The position numbers and the translations under genes are program-made. Positions 37,443-48,227 of a stretch of 64,000 nucleotides of DNA are shown in pieces. The notes below the pieces were generated by a model that was not told the DNA's origin, ran no database searches, and was given only the letters and a program-made list of their open reading frames with translations. Origin of the DNA: Pyricularia pennisetigena (taxonomy: Eukaryota; Ascomycota; Sordariomycetes; Magnaporthales; Pyriculariaceae); the NCBI RefSeq assembly GCF_004337985.1, contig NW_021940918.1, positions 434,001-498,000 on the forward strand. The letters run 5' to 3'. Within the stretch, counting starts at the first letter, position 1. The number at the start of each line of letters is the position of its first letter.

Positions 37443-38710
37443 CTAGCAGGCAGGCAGGGCTATTTCTAGATCCACAAGGTCCGGGGAAAGCTTGTCAACG
37501 CCCAGTGTCAGAATACAGTAGCATTACACTCGCCAGAATTGCCTGCCTTGCCACGCCAGATCAGTGATCCCAAAAGGGGGTGCAGGGGAGGGGCCTTTGG
37601 GTGCCCCCATATATCCCGGTCAAAGCTTGGCATACGCTAAATAGTCCGTTGTTTGTCAAACTAAGATATGCAGGAACATTGCAAGCTACGAGGCTTTTTT
37701 TTATTTTTTCGCTGCTACTGCTAGTATCGGTTGTGTTCAGGTTTCTATTGCTATGTCTCTACTATCGTATCCCCCCTCCGCCTTGAAAGTTATTTCATTT
37801 TCATTAAAATTCGTCCCATAGTCCAGTCTTTTCTTCTTTCTTTTTTCTCCGGCTTGCCTTCGCATGAAACAGACTCTGCTACGGTGCATGGATGGATGTG
37901 GGTTCCTGGACGGTGCTTGAAACACTTCGCTGTACTCAGGGCACGAATACTATGGCAGGAACTTTGGGCCCGCACACTTGCCTGCACAATCAACGGTAGA
38001 CCCTACCCGGGATGGTATTAAGGAGGGATTCCTGTTCTTTCCTTGCTTCTTTCCTTGATTGCTTGCTTGCCTCCCTCTTTTTAACCCTCCGTCCGCCTTA
38101 AGTCAAAGTGGCAACGCAATGCAGCCTGGTGTGCGTTCAGGTGTATCGAATTGATGCAACTGTGCCTACGGGACATCCATTTCCGTTAGGGGCAGGACCC
38201 GATTGACTGAACTGACAGGTTGCTTATTTTCTTTTCGATCTTTTTTGCTTTCAGGGCCATTTGTTTTTTCCCTCCCTTTTATTGCTCTTTGCCAGAGGCC
38301 TTGTAATTTTTTTCCCCAACCACCTTTCCTCCCATATTGATTTCTTGGCATTTTCCGGAAAGACGCAAGACGCAGTGCGTTGGGTCCTAGCTTCTTCACC
38401 CAAGTTCCATCTCGACGCGGTAGATCCACCAAAGGCTCTAGGTACTTTAGAGCAGGTGCCATCCGGCAACCTAGTTCAACTTGTGACGCCATAAACTTTT
38501 ATTTTCTTTTGTTTTATTTTTATCTCTCGAAAACCTTTTTGACCTTGGGAGTTATCGCCAAACGAATTGACCACCCAGAATTTCCCCCCAAAAAAAGGTC
38601 CTCCAACGGCGCCAAACAAGAAGTTGTACTCTCTGTGCTCTCTCGCACACTGAAAGGGTTTCACCACTTCCTTCTTCCCTGTCGACACATATTTAAACAA
38701 ATCCCATACA
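37443..38710 (+). promoter_or_regulatory. Spacer upstream of the RCR-family gene
   Basis: About 1.27 kb with no supportable gene. Short T-rich runs are scattered through it. It should contain the 3' UTR of the SFR1-like gene and the promoter and leader of the RCR gene. Confidence 0.4.
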
Positions 38711-39346
38711 ATGTCGGAGACAATCATTCTCACTCCACTACCTTTAGCAACGGGGACACCACCGCCCGGATGGGTGGAGGAGAATGGTAGATTCATTCCC
38801 TTTTGGTACAGCAAAGTATGCTCTGAAGAACCCTCTCCGGCTCAGTAGCTTATTGAGAAGTTTACATGAGCATCCCTCGCTAACAAACATACTCTATACT
38901 CACAGACCGGCGTCATCGTGAAGTGGTCTTTGTTCCTGGGCATATTCGGCCTTCTCGGCCTGTACCTGGGCTTTGGCTATATGCACGCTAAGAGCCGCCT
39001 AAAGAAGGGCCTCTTGCCCATAAAGGGAACGAGATGGTTATGTAGTCGAGCACAGCTGGCGAGGGTGGACCCCAAGTACTCGGTTGCCGCCCAGACCCAG
39101 GGTTACTACACGTACCGGCCGGAGCACTACAACATGCAGCCCAGCATGCCGCCTCCGCCCCCGATGTACGACCCCAGCGCCCCGAGGCCCCCAATGTACG
39201 AAGGTCCGCAGGGCGGCAGCAAAGTCGACCCGAGCCAGGCCGCTCCTCCATACCCGGGCCAGCAGCAGCAGTCTGGCGTTACGCCTCCAGCGCCCGTTGC
39301 AACTAATCTCACGGGAAGCAACAATCCGTACCTTAACCGGACATGA
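38711..39346 (+). CDS. RCR-family single-pass membrane protein with PPxY motifs
   Basis: Two exons: 38711-38815 and 38906-39346, joining in phase 0, giving 181 residues. It begins MSETIILTPLPLATGTPPPG, then RFIPFWYSKTGVIVKW. One transmembrane helix (SLFLGIFGLLGLYLGFGYMH) is followed by the basic stop-transfer KSRLKKGL. The cytosolic tail is Pro/Gln/Tyr-rich and has two PPMY sequences (PPMYDPS and PPMYEGP), which are PPxY motifs of the kind bound by WW domains of Rsp5/Nedd4 ligases. This layout fits the RCR family (yeast Rcr1/Rcr2, resistance to Congo red), endosomal or vacuolar proteins acting in plasma-membrane protein sorting and chitin deposition. Family placement rests on architecture and the short conserved membrane segment. 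Confidence 0.78.
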
Positions 39347-39798
39347 TATCCTGTGGAGAAGAGAGCATGATCGGACTGAGTGGCGCTACCCAGGTTGTTG
39401 GGGAGATTGGGGTTAAAATACAGGGTAACCACATGCAAATGTGTATACTTGTTTCAAAAGAGTTCTGTTCGGCATAGCGAACTGGGATGGTTTTCGAGAT
39501 GTGCTTGGACAGGGTCCGGCTTGTATTCATATTGCGCTATCCTGTATACCTATTATGGATCGCTTAACGACTTGTCACGATATTACTAAGGTCCTACATG
39601 GTCTGTGAAGACATGTCTATTATTATTATTTTTCCCCCTTTATTCCTGTCGTGATCATGGACACTGACTACATCGCGGCAAGATCCGAACTATCTCCTAG
39701 TTAATTTTTTTTTTGAAAAAAAGTATTTCTTCATAAATCACACGTGTTTATCCCTGACTGCGACCTGCTATACATGTGAAGTAAGAGAAACCAACTTT
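39347..39798. other. Convergent spacer between RCR gene and unknown gene
   Basis: About 450 bases between convergent stops. No gene is visible. AT-rich with ATT repeats near 39621-39633 and a T run near 39707-39714, consistent with 3' UTRs. Confidence 0.45.
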
Positions 39799-40824
39799 TC
39801 AGTCGAGCTCCATGGCATCAGGATCGCCGTCCACCGATGGTAACGCTGTGCCGATGCCTGCCTCACCGCCGCCTATTGGCAAGACACCGGGAACCCCGCG
39901 CGCCTGCAGCAACGGCTCTTCTGATTCCGTGGCTGCTGCAATACCTACAGGGGGAACGCAGGTTTCCACATCAATGTCCACCGTGGGCGACAACATTGGC
40001 TCCGGCGGCAAAATCTCTCCCTCAGCAATACTGGGCAACCGAGGCGGCACGGCCGCGGCAGCTCCAACTCCGGAGCGACCGTCGATGCCGGGATGCGGCT
40101 GCGCGACCGCGGCCCTGGCCCTGGACCTGGCGCGGGCGTCGAGGATGGCCCTGCGCACGCTGTCCTGTTCCTCGGGCACGGACAGCGACGACGGCACCGA
40201 ATAGAGGACGAGCTGCTTGCCGGCGAGCTCGCCGTCGGCGTTGGGCAAAATTGGGCGTGGCACCGGGGGGATACGGGTCCGGTGAAGGTGCTTCTCGACG
40301 TCTGGGAGGAATACGAGCTGGCCCGAGGAGGACTGGTCGGTTTCTAGTTCGTTGTCTGACGATAACTCGTCGTCGATGTTGTAAATGTATACCTTGTACT
40401 TGTCGTCGTCTAGTTGCATCCGCGAGTCGGCTGGCAGTTGTGGTGGCAGTTGTGCTGGTGCTGATGATGCAGTGGGCGCTGTCAAGGTGGTTGCTGTTGG
40501 TGGCGGGGTGGCGCGGTCCGGTCTAGCGGCTGGGTTCTCGACGGTGACGTACATTTTGGTGCCATTTTTCTCTGAGTGCCCAATCGCAAGTTAGCTACGA
40601 CGTTAAGGATGCTGGTGCATAAGCAATGATACAGCAACAAGGATTGTAAAAAAGGGCAAAAATGACAAGAGCCAGAAGAATTGAAGATTTGCGCAAAACT
40701 TACCCAAATTCAGGAGGCTCAGCCTCTTCGACAGCCGCTCATTGTGGGCGTCTTGAGCCTCGGCTTTGCGCTTGCGACCAGCAATCGCGTCGTGCGCCGG
40801 GATGGTGACGGGGGCAACCTCCAT
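39799..40824 (-). CDS. Conserved fungal protein of unknown function
   Basis: Two exons in transcript order: 40824-40704 and 40571-39799, giving 297 residues. I do not recognise a named domain. It starts MEVAPVTIPAHDAIAGRKRK, a basic cluster, then NERLSKRLSLLNL (likely helical). The middle has an acidic block, YKVYIYNIDDELSSDNELE, followed by LVFLPDVEKHLHRTRIPP and QLVLYSVPSSLSVPEEQDSV, then RRAILDARARSRARAAV. These ordered blocks are separated by Pro/Ala-rich linkers, and the tail is acidic (PDAMELD). The pattern suggests a nuclear, largely disordered protein with one small conserved module. The block LVLYSVPSSLSVPEEQDSVR looks strongly constrained and would be a good search query. The splice joins G+AG to give Glu and is supported by a GTAAGT donor and CTCAG acceptor. 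Confidence 0.72.
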
Positions 40825-41511
40825 GACTCCCCTAGCCCAAGGGTACCTTTTTAGTGCTGTCTACTTCCCCCAATTGGATGTGCCTTGTCGATAAGAAAGC
40901 TCAAAAGAAAAAAGGTCCCGGGCAACGGCACCTATTCGCCCCGTTTTTTTATGGCCCCCTTTTTCGTACTGATGCTGGCCGGCGAAAAAAAAAAGACGAT
41001 GCAAGCTCTTAAGAATCCTTGCCACGATTCAATTCCCGTGGTTTGGTAGGTTACCGAAAGCAAGGTACCGACAAAGGCTTCCAAAGCCAGACCAGGAACT
41101 TATGGCAGGGTGTGATTGGAGTAACGTGATTTCGCGTTTTGGCTAGAGATTTTTGACTCTGGTTTTCCCTTCATACAAACTTCTGGCGTCACCCTCGAGC
41201 TTCAGAAGAAATTGATGGGGGCAGAGAAAGCAAAAGACGTATGTATGTGCACAGCTGTCTTTCCGGTGCAGGATCGTCGACGTATTCGAGAAAGTTGTGT
41301 TGCAACCGCGACTTCTTGCCGGTGCTGCAAAGAGTCTTTGGCAGGTTGTATGTGTATGTGTCACTGAGCTGATTTTCCAAACCGGTTGTGACACGCTCCT
41401 TCGAGGTTAAGCTCGGCCTTTATTTTATTTATCTTTTTTTTTTTCTTTTTTTCTTTATCTCCTTTTGTTTTTGTCTCGATAAGAGGTAGCGGTGTTACCC
41501 GGTTTGAAGTA
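40825..41511. promoter_or_regulatory. Bidirectional promoter: unknown gene / alanyl-tRNA synthetase
   Basis: 687 bases between divergent starts at 40824 and 41512. No gene is visible. T-rich stretches lie near 41431-41458. Confidence 0.45.
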
Positions 41512-44500
41512 ATGAGGTGGTGTTTTGCCGTTGGAAGCCGTTGCAATGGCAGCTGGACTGCAGCAACAGCACGCGGTTGGCGCTTCGGGGGCGGGCGTCG
41601 TCTTTTGAGTCATAGCAGCAGCACGGCTTTGGGGCGCACTATTAGTGCAGCTCCCCCGCAGTTACGACCAGGACATCGATTTCTGCCCCTCGAGAAGCTT
41701 CCATCGCCTTCGCCAACACCAACTTTGAGCTACTACACCACCACCACCCTCGCGACGTCGCGTCTCGGTTCTGCAGTTAGAATCCCCTGTCGGAAATCAT
41801 ATTACAGACGTCGTCCTGGCCTGATATCAACGCAGAGATCCTTCTTGTCGACAACAAACAACACCGCCAACATGGCCACCGAGGTCAAGTGGACCGCTGA
41901 GACGGTTCGCAAGACCTTCCTCAACTACTTTGAGGAGAGGGGTCACACAATAGGTGAGTTTGGCAGGTGAAATCCCAGTTGCTTTCTTTCTTGTTTTGCA
42001 GTTGAGTTTTGTTTCTCGTTATAAAGAATGAAACGATTATTAGCAACTGCTGGTTTTTCCCACCCCTTTGGTGGCAATTGCTCATCAGATGCACACACCC
42101 AAATCTTGCAGTTCCCTCGTCGTCGGTGGTCCCTCACAATGACCCCACCTTGCTCTTCACAAATGCCGGCATGAACCAGTTTAAGCCCATTTTCCTGGGC
42201 ACTATAGGCAAGACTGATCCTATGGCCGGTCTGAAGCGCGCTGCGGACTCTCAGAAGGTATGTGTGCATTTCTTTGATTTGTTCGTCTCATCACTTCCAC
42301 TCTCGATTATTTTTTATCATTGTTATTTTTTTGTTATTTTGATTTGTTTTGTATTTTCCCCTCGCAAAGTAGAGCGTATTTATGTTAATAAGAACAATAC
42401 AAACCCCCCTACCCCAAGTCAATAAACATAATGCTAACCATCGATCTACCATAGTGTATTCGCGCCGGTGGCAAGCACAATGTTCGTGCCCTCCACCAAC
42501 TTCCAACTATACTTGACTTACTCGACGAGGAGGTCTTCATGTGACCTAACTAACTCTCACTTTCTTTCAGGATCTTGACGATGTTGGCAAAGACAGCTAT
42601 CACCATGTACGTCAACCTCTGGATCACATCATCCTAAAACAGTAACTAACAATCCCATGCCTCTAGACATTCTTTGAAATGTTGGGCAACTGGTCCTTTG
42701 GAGACTACTTCAAAAAGGAGGCCATTTCGATGTCGTGGGAGCTGCTGACCAAGGTCTACGGTCTCGACCCTGCCCGGTTATATGTAACCTACTTTGAGGG
42801 TAACCCGGAAATGGGTCTTGAGCCCGACTTGGAGGCCAAGAACCTTTGGCTTGAGAATGGCGTGCCTGAGGATCACATCCTGCCTGGAAACATGAAGGAC
42901 AACTTCTGGGAGATGGGTGACCAAGGTCCATGTGGTCCTTGCAGTGAGATTCATTACGACAAGGTGGGCGGAAGAAACGCCGCTCACCTGGTCAACATGG
43001 ACGACCCCTTGGTTGTTGAGGTGTGGAACAACGTGTTTATTCAGTTCGACCGGCAGCAGGACAAGTCCTTGAAGCCTCTTCCCGCCAAACACGTCGACAC
43101 AGGTATGGGTTTCGAGCGTCTGGTCTCTGCTCTGCAGAACAAGACTTCGAACTACGCCACCGATGTTTTCTCCCCCCTTTTCGCCAGGATACAAGAGGTG
43201 ACGGGCGCCCGGTCGTACACGGACAAGTACGGCAAGGATGATGCCGACGGCATCGACACGGCCTACCGTGTAGTTGCCGACCACATCAGGCTCATGGCCT
43301 TTTCGATTGCTGATGGTGCTGTTCCAAACAACGACGGCCGCGGCTACGTTGTCCGTCGTGTCCTGAGGAGAGGTGTGCGATATGCACGCAAGTACTTCAA
43401 CGCCGAGATTGGAGGTTTCTTCTCACAGATTCTTCCCACACTCGTCCAGCACATGGGAGAGCAGTTCCCCGAACTTGGTCAGAAGCAGCAAGATATTAAG
43501 GAGATTCTGGACGAAGAGGAGGAGGCTTTTGCCCGGACATTGGACCGCGGCGAGAAGCAATTTGAAAAGTATGCCTCCATGGCCATCAAGGCTGGCGAGA
43601 ACAAGCTCTCCGGCTCCGATGTATGGCGGCTGTATGACACTTTCGGATTCCCCGAAGATCTTACAAAACTGATGGCTGAGGAGCGCGGCATCACTATTGA
43701 TGAGGCCGAAGTTTCAGTGGCTAGGGAAAAGGCTCGCGAGGCAAGCAAGGCTGTCAAGGAGTCCGTCCAGACCTTTGCCAAGCTTGACGTGCATAGGATA
43801 TCGGAGCTGGAGAACGAGCTCAAGATCACACGCACAGATTCCGAGGCCAAATACCTGAAGGGTGATATAACTTCCAAGGTTTCTCTCATCTACACAGGCA
43901 AGGATTTTCTCAAGAGCAGCAAGGAGATACCGCCAAAGACGCCACTTGGTCTTATCCTGGACAAGACCAACTTTTATGCGGAATCGGGTGGTCAGGTCGC
44001 AGACACGGGCCGCATTGTCATCGATGGAGTGGCCGAGTTCAAGGTTCTGGACACACAAGAGTTCGGTGGCTACGTCTTGCACAACGGCTACCTGGAGTAC
44101 GGAGAGCTCACCGCTGGAGACTCGGTCATCTGCGAGTATGACGAGCTCCGTAGGCAACCGATCCGTAACAACCACACGGGCACCCATATCTTGAACCACT
44201 CACTTCGTGAGGTTTTGGGTGACGACATCAACCAGAAGGGATCCCTGGTCGATAACGAGAAGCTGCGCTTCGACTTTTCTCACAAGACGGGCGTTTCGGT
44301 TCCTGAGCTCAAGAAGATCGAGGACCTGTCAAACGCTTACATCCGCCAGAACTGCAAGACTTATACCAAGGATGTCGACTTGGATCTCGCTAAGCAGATC
44401 GAGGGAGTGCGCGCTGTTTTCGGCGAGACATACCCCAACCCCGTCCGCGTGGTGTCCATCGGTATTGAGGTCGACATGCTGCTGGAAAACCCCAAGAACC

Positions 44501-45348
44501 CAGAGTGGCGCAAGGTCTCGGTCGAGTTCTGCGGTGGAACCCATGTCGACCAGACGGGAATAATGAAGGATATGATCATTGTCGAGGAAAGCGGTATTGC
44601 CAAGGGCATACGACGTATTGTCGCTTACACAGGCGATGCTGCCCACCAGGTCCAGCGTCTCGCGGCTGACTTCTCCAAGCGCATCGACGAGCTCGAGGGC
44701 CTGCCCTTTGGATCTGAAAAGGAGGCCGCCATCAAGACGACGCAGGTAGACCTGGAGCAACTAGTCATCTCAACGGTCACCAAGGATGAGCTGCGCACTA
44801 GGTTCACGAAGATCCAGAAGGCGGTCGTCGAGGAGCAAAAGAAGAAGCAAAAGGCCGAGAGCAAAAAGGCGCTCGACACTGTCGCTGAGCACTTCAAGAA
44901 CCCAGAAAAGGCAGACTCGAAGGTTTTCATTGGACAGCTGCCCATTTCGGCCAACGCCAAGGCTGTGTCTGAAGTGATGAACTTTTACAGATCGAAAGAT
45001 AAGGAAAAGTCGGTCTATCTTTTCGGCGGCAGCAAGGAAGAGGGTGCCGTGGTTCACGGTGTTTATGTGGGAACTGTAAGTTTTGCTTTCCCGGCAGCGA
45101 TACGGTCGAGTTGAGACCTGACACTGGCATGCATGGACACTAATTTGATTTACTTATCACAGGCTCTTGCCTCGCAAGGAATCACTGCTGAACAGTGGGC
45201 CAATGCTGTTTCGGAAGTGATTGGTGGCAAGTCTGGCGGAAAAGAGCCCACACGCCAGGGACAAGGCACCAAACCGGAGAACCTGGAGCAGGCTGTTGCC
45301 GAGGCAGAGAAGTTCCTGACCGAGAAGATAAAGGACCTGAAGATCTGA
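41512..45348 (+). CDS. ALA1: Alanyl-tRNA synthetase, probably both mitochondrial and cytosolic
   Basis: Six exons: 41512-41953, 42112-42257, 42455-42481, 42571-42606, 42667-45075 and 45163-45348. Translation from 41512 gives 1081 residues; from the in-frame ATG at 41872 it gives 961, the normal cytosolic length. The 120-residue extension is rich in Arg, Ser and Thr and poor in acids ([27 protein letters not shown]), a good mitochondrial presequence. The ATG at 41872 has a strong context (CAACATGGCC). The catalytic core shows [49 protein letters not shown] and [14 protein letters not shown]. The editing and C-terminal parts show [12 protein letters not shown] and the zinc-site CGGTHV. It attaches alanine to tRNA-Ala and clears mischarged serine or glycine. 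Exons 3 and 4 are 27 and 36 nt, and exon 3 uses a weak GTTCGT donor. Confidence 0.95.
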
Positions 45349-45742
45349 ACGGCTCTCGGACCGAACAGCTGGGAAGAGTAGAACAAGAAGGCGAATACAA
45401 GGAAGAAAAGTGCATGCATGGGTCATCATCCTCCAAGACATGATCGGCAACGTTGATTTTGAAGACAAGTCAAAACGGCCGATAGGCAAGTTCATGACAA
45501 GTTTTATGGCGACGGCTGTTGTGGAGAAACCCGGCTAGAATATGGGAGGAAACCTATACTGGACGGGTAGGATGGGTTAAGCGCCGAAATCGGGTTGGGC
45601 GCTGGAAATTTAGTCTGTAGCTCCAAGATGGCAGCTACTGGTGTTACATGTTCTTCTTGTTCTTTTTCGACGTCTTTCGGCTAGATGTACCAACAAAACC
45701 AAGAGAAAAAAAAAAGGGACAAAAAAAAAACTATGGGCCACG
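45349..45742. other. Convergent spacer ALA1 / NDUFAF7-like
   Basis: 394 bases between convergent stops. No gene is visible. Runs of A occur at about 45703-45715 and 45721-45730. Confidence 0.45.
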
Positions 45743-45997
45743 CTATAATGTTGTCATGACGCTGGCGTTTTTGAACCAGCTCAGCATCGGGTTCTCGCCG
45801 CTCTTGGTACGGGTCTCATCGACGTAGGCCCAGCGGCGCATAAAGTCCTCATGGGTCGAGACCCTGCTCAGCCTACCGGTGATGACCTGGTACATTTTTT
45901 CCATGACGGTAAAGTCGGTGGGAAACATGATGTCAAAGTAACCTTGGTGTACCTGGAATGGGGAGGTGTTGGATTTGTCAGTAATGTGTTTCTCTGA

Positions 45998-46037
<40 letters not shown>

Positions 46038-47437
46038 GGGCAGATGGGCTCTCTCAACACAAGCGACAAGGAGAGGGGAGTGGAAGAACTAACAAGAGGC
46101 GTCGTCACGGGGACGGGGCGGCGCTTGTACCGGGTCTGGACGATGGGGGCGTTCAGGCCCGGGGTGGCGTCTGGAAGCCAGTGGAAATCGCTCGTGACGA
46201 GGCGGTGGGCGGGGAAGTAACGGTCGAGGACCTCGAAGAACTGCATCAGACTGGTGGGTATGTACTCTGGCTTGCTGAGGTTGTGGGCAAAGGGCATGCT
46301 CAGCTTGAGCTTGCGCAGCAGGCGGTTGGCCGGATAGGGCGTCTCGTAGCGGCCGGCGGTGGCGGCGTGTCTGATGCGGAAGAAGCGCTCGGCCAGGGGG
46401 TCGAGCTTGGGCTCGTAAAATTCGTAAAAGTCGCCGCGCTGGTCGATGAGGACGGTCCCCTGCATGGGCTGCTCGGTGGCCAGGTCGTAGCGGATGCAGT
46501 CGTGGGAGAAGTTGTCAAAGACCTCAAAGGCGAGGAAGAAACAGGGGCTGGGCTCGGGCTGGGTCCAGTCGAGGATGGAGCGGTTGATGATTTCGACCTT
46601 GTCGGCGTGGCCGCGGGCGGCGGCCGAGGAGCGCAGCTGGCGGTTCTGCATCTCGGCCAGGGAAGACGAGATCTCGATGATGCGGTACTTTGTGCGGTCG
46701 TAGACGGACGGCTCCGTGTCGCGGATGAAGTCGAGTATGTTGAGCATGAGGGTGCCGCGGCCGGCGCCCATCTCGTAGATGATGAGGTCGTGGTAGGGAT
46801 AGGATGTCAGGACGTAGTTGGCCATGAGGTAGCGCGCGATGGCCTCGCCGTAGTAGGGCCGGAAGAGCTCCGTCGGGGTGAACCACAACTGGCGCGTGTC
46901 CGAGGGCTGCGTCTTGTCCAGGTCGTCCTCGAAGTCGGTGTACCTCTGGGACAGGAGCGAGTGGAAATCGTTCTCGTCGCGCAGGGCGGGGAAGTCAAAG
47001 GGCTCCCCCGGGCTAAAGATGACGACCTGCTTGGAGAAGTACCCATAGTGTGGGTTGTACAGGCTGTCCTGGATGAAGTCGCGCGTGAGCATCTTGACCT
47101 TGCGCGGCCGCTCATGGCGATGGCGCAGCTCGGCGGCCGTCACGGTCGGGTACGAGGCAAACTCGGCAGAGCGGTCGGCCGAGATCAGGTCCTGGCGCTG
47201 CTGCCAGTGGCTCTCCTTTTGGATGGCCGTCTTGGAGCCGCGGGTGTAGTCTTGAGGCTGGCGGTGACGCTGGGAGCGCCGTTGTTGGGTCGAGAAGCAT
47301 CTTCTGTTGGTACATGTGGAGGGTTTCGCTGCTGCCGCGGCGGTCGATGCCACTGGTCGGGTGGTGAGGCGTTGTGACTTGCAAGCAGGATGTCTGAAGA
47401 GCTGGCGGAGCAGCTGGGTGAGGATTGGCGAGTCCAT
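45743..47437 (-). CDS. NDUFAF7-like mitochondrial SAM-dependent methyltransferase
   Basis: Two exons in transcript order: 47437-46094 and 45952-45743, giving 517 residues. The N-terminus (MDSPILTQLLRQLFRHPACK, then an Arg/Gln-rich stretch with RRCFSTQQRRSQRHRQ) is a mitochondrial presequence. The core begins MLTRDFIQDSLYNPHYGYFS, the signature start of this family. It continues YYGEAIARYLM and the SAM-binding loop YEMGAGRGTLMLNIL (about 215-230). NDUFAF7 dimethylates an arginine of complex I subunit NDUFS2 during assembly. Intron 45953-46093 (141 nt) is stop-free and carries (ATT)10, so an unspliced reading adds poly-Ile; the flanking segments VPVTTPL and VHQGYFDIMFPTDFTVMEKM fit the family only when it is removed. 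It is divergent from the cysteine-synthase-like gene. Confidence 0.88.
46008..46037. repeat. (ATT)10 microsatellite in an intron of the NDUFAF7-like gene
   Basis: Thirty bases of perfect ATT repeat preceded by a short T run. It lies in the predicted stop-free intron and, if translated on the minus strand, would give ten isoleucines. Confidence 0.92.
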
Positions 47438-48227
47438 TGAACTGTGGCCGGGGGAGGACCTCGAACCCCGGAAAGCTGTGAGCTACGGTAACGACAAGAC
47501 GAATTGGATGTTTGTTTGTTTGTGGGGAATTGATAGCACAGTCGGAAGAGGTACAGTAGCGTCTTGTCTTGTCGTGCCAATGACTGGCAGAAGTAAGTGG
47601 TGTGGTGAAATTTGTGTACAGTAGCTACCCTAAGTAGATATCAAGTCAAGGTATCTACAAGGTAACAAAGCAAGCTGAGGTTGATTGGCCCCAGCCAAAA
47701 TGTCGTTGAAAAATCGGAGCTTAGAGCTCGCGCCAAGCAATCAACGGGTCTTGCTAGTGGAGCCCCGGGAGAGCATCTAAATCCCTGTAGCTTTTTGATT
47801 TTATTTTTTTTATTGTCTTACTCAAAGTCATTATTATTTTCTGATCACCTATCATCAACTATTAAGTAATTACCATTAAAAAATACTTGCTCAAACTTCC
47901 TCATTTCAGTTTCTACCCATCTCTCTGCATATGGCGCCTGAGCTTTATTTTACAAGAAAATAAGCTCCATACATGCGCTTAGTTAATTATTCATCTTTAT
48001 AGAAATCCGCCCCTTTCCCCACAATTTACCAGCGTGGGTTGTGCCCATTACCTAGTTTTACAAGTCAAATATTCGGTCCCCATACGGACTATTATCGTTT
48101 GGCTGCCTTCAGTTGAGAAGCTATCAAAAATTGATATTTCCATTCTCGCATCTATTTCACCATCAGTTTTGTCTCAATGTACCCCCAAGCCCAGCTATAG
48201 AGCACACCGGGCAGGACTGTACCAACA
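47438..48227. promoter_or_regulatory. Bidirectional promoter: NDUFAF7-like / cysteine-synthase-like
   Basis: 790 bases between divergent starts. The right half (about 47790-48000) is strikingly AT-rich compared with the very GC-rich gene that follows. No gene is visible. Confidence 0.45.

Noticed and set aside
46181..47377. 398-codon plus-strand frame
   Set aside because: It is antisense to the GC-rich NDUFAF7-like coding exon, and its Val/Gly/Leu-rich product is typical of a shadow frame.
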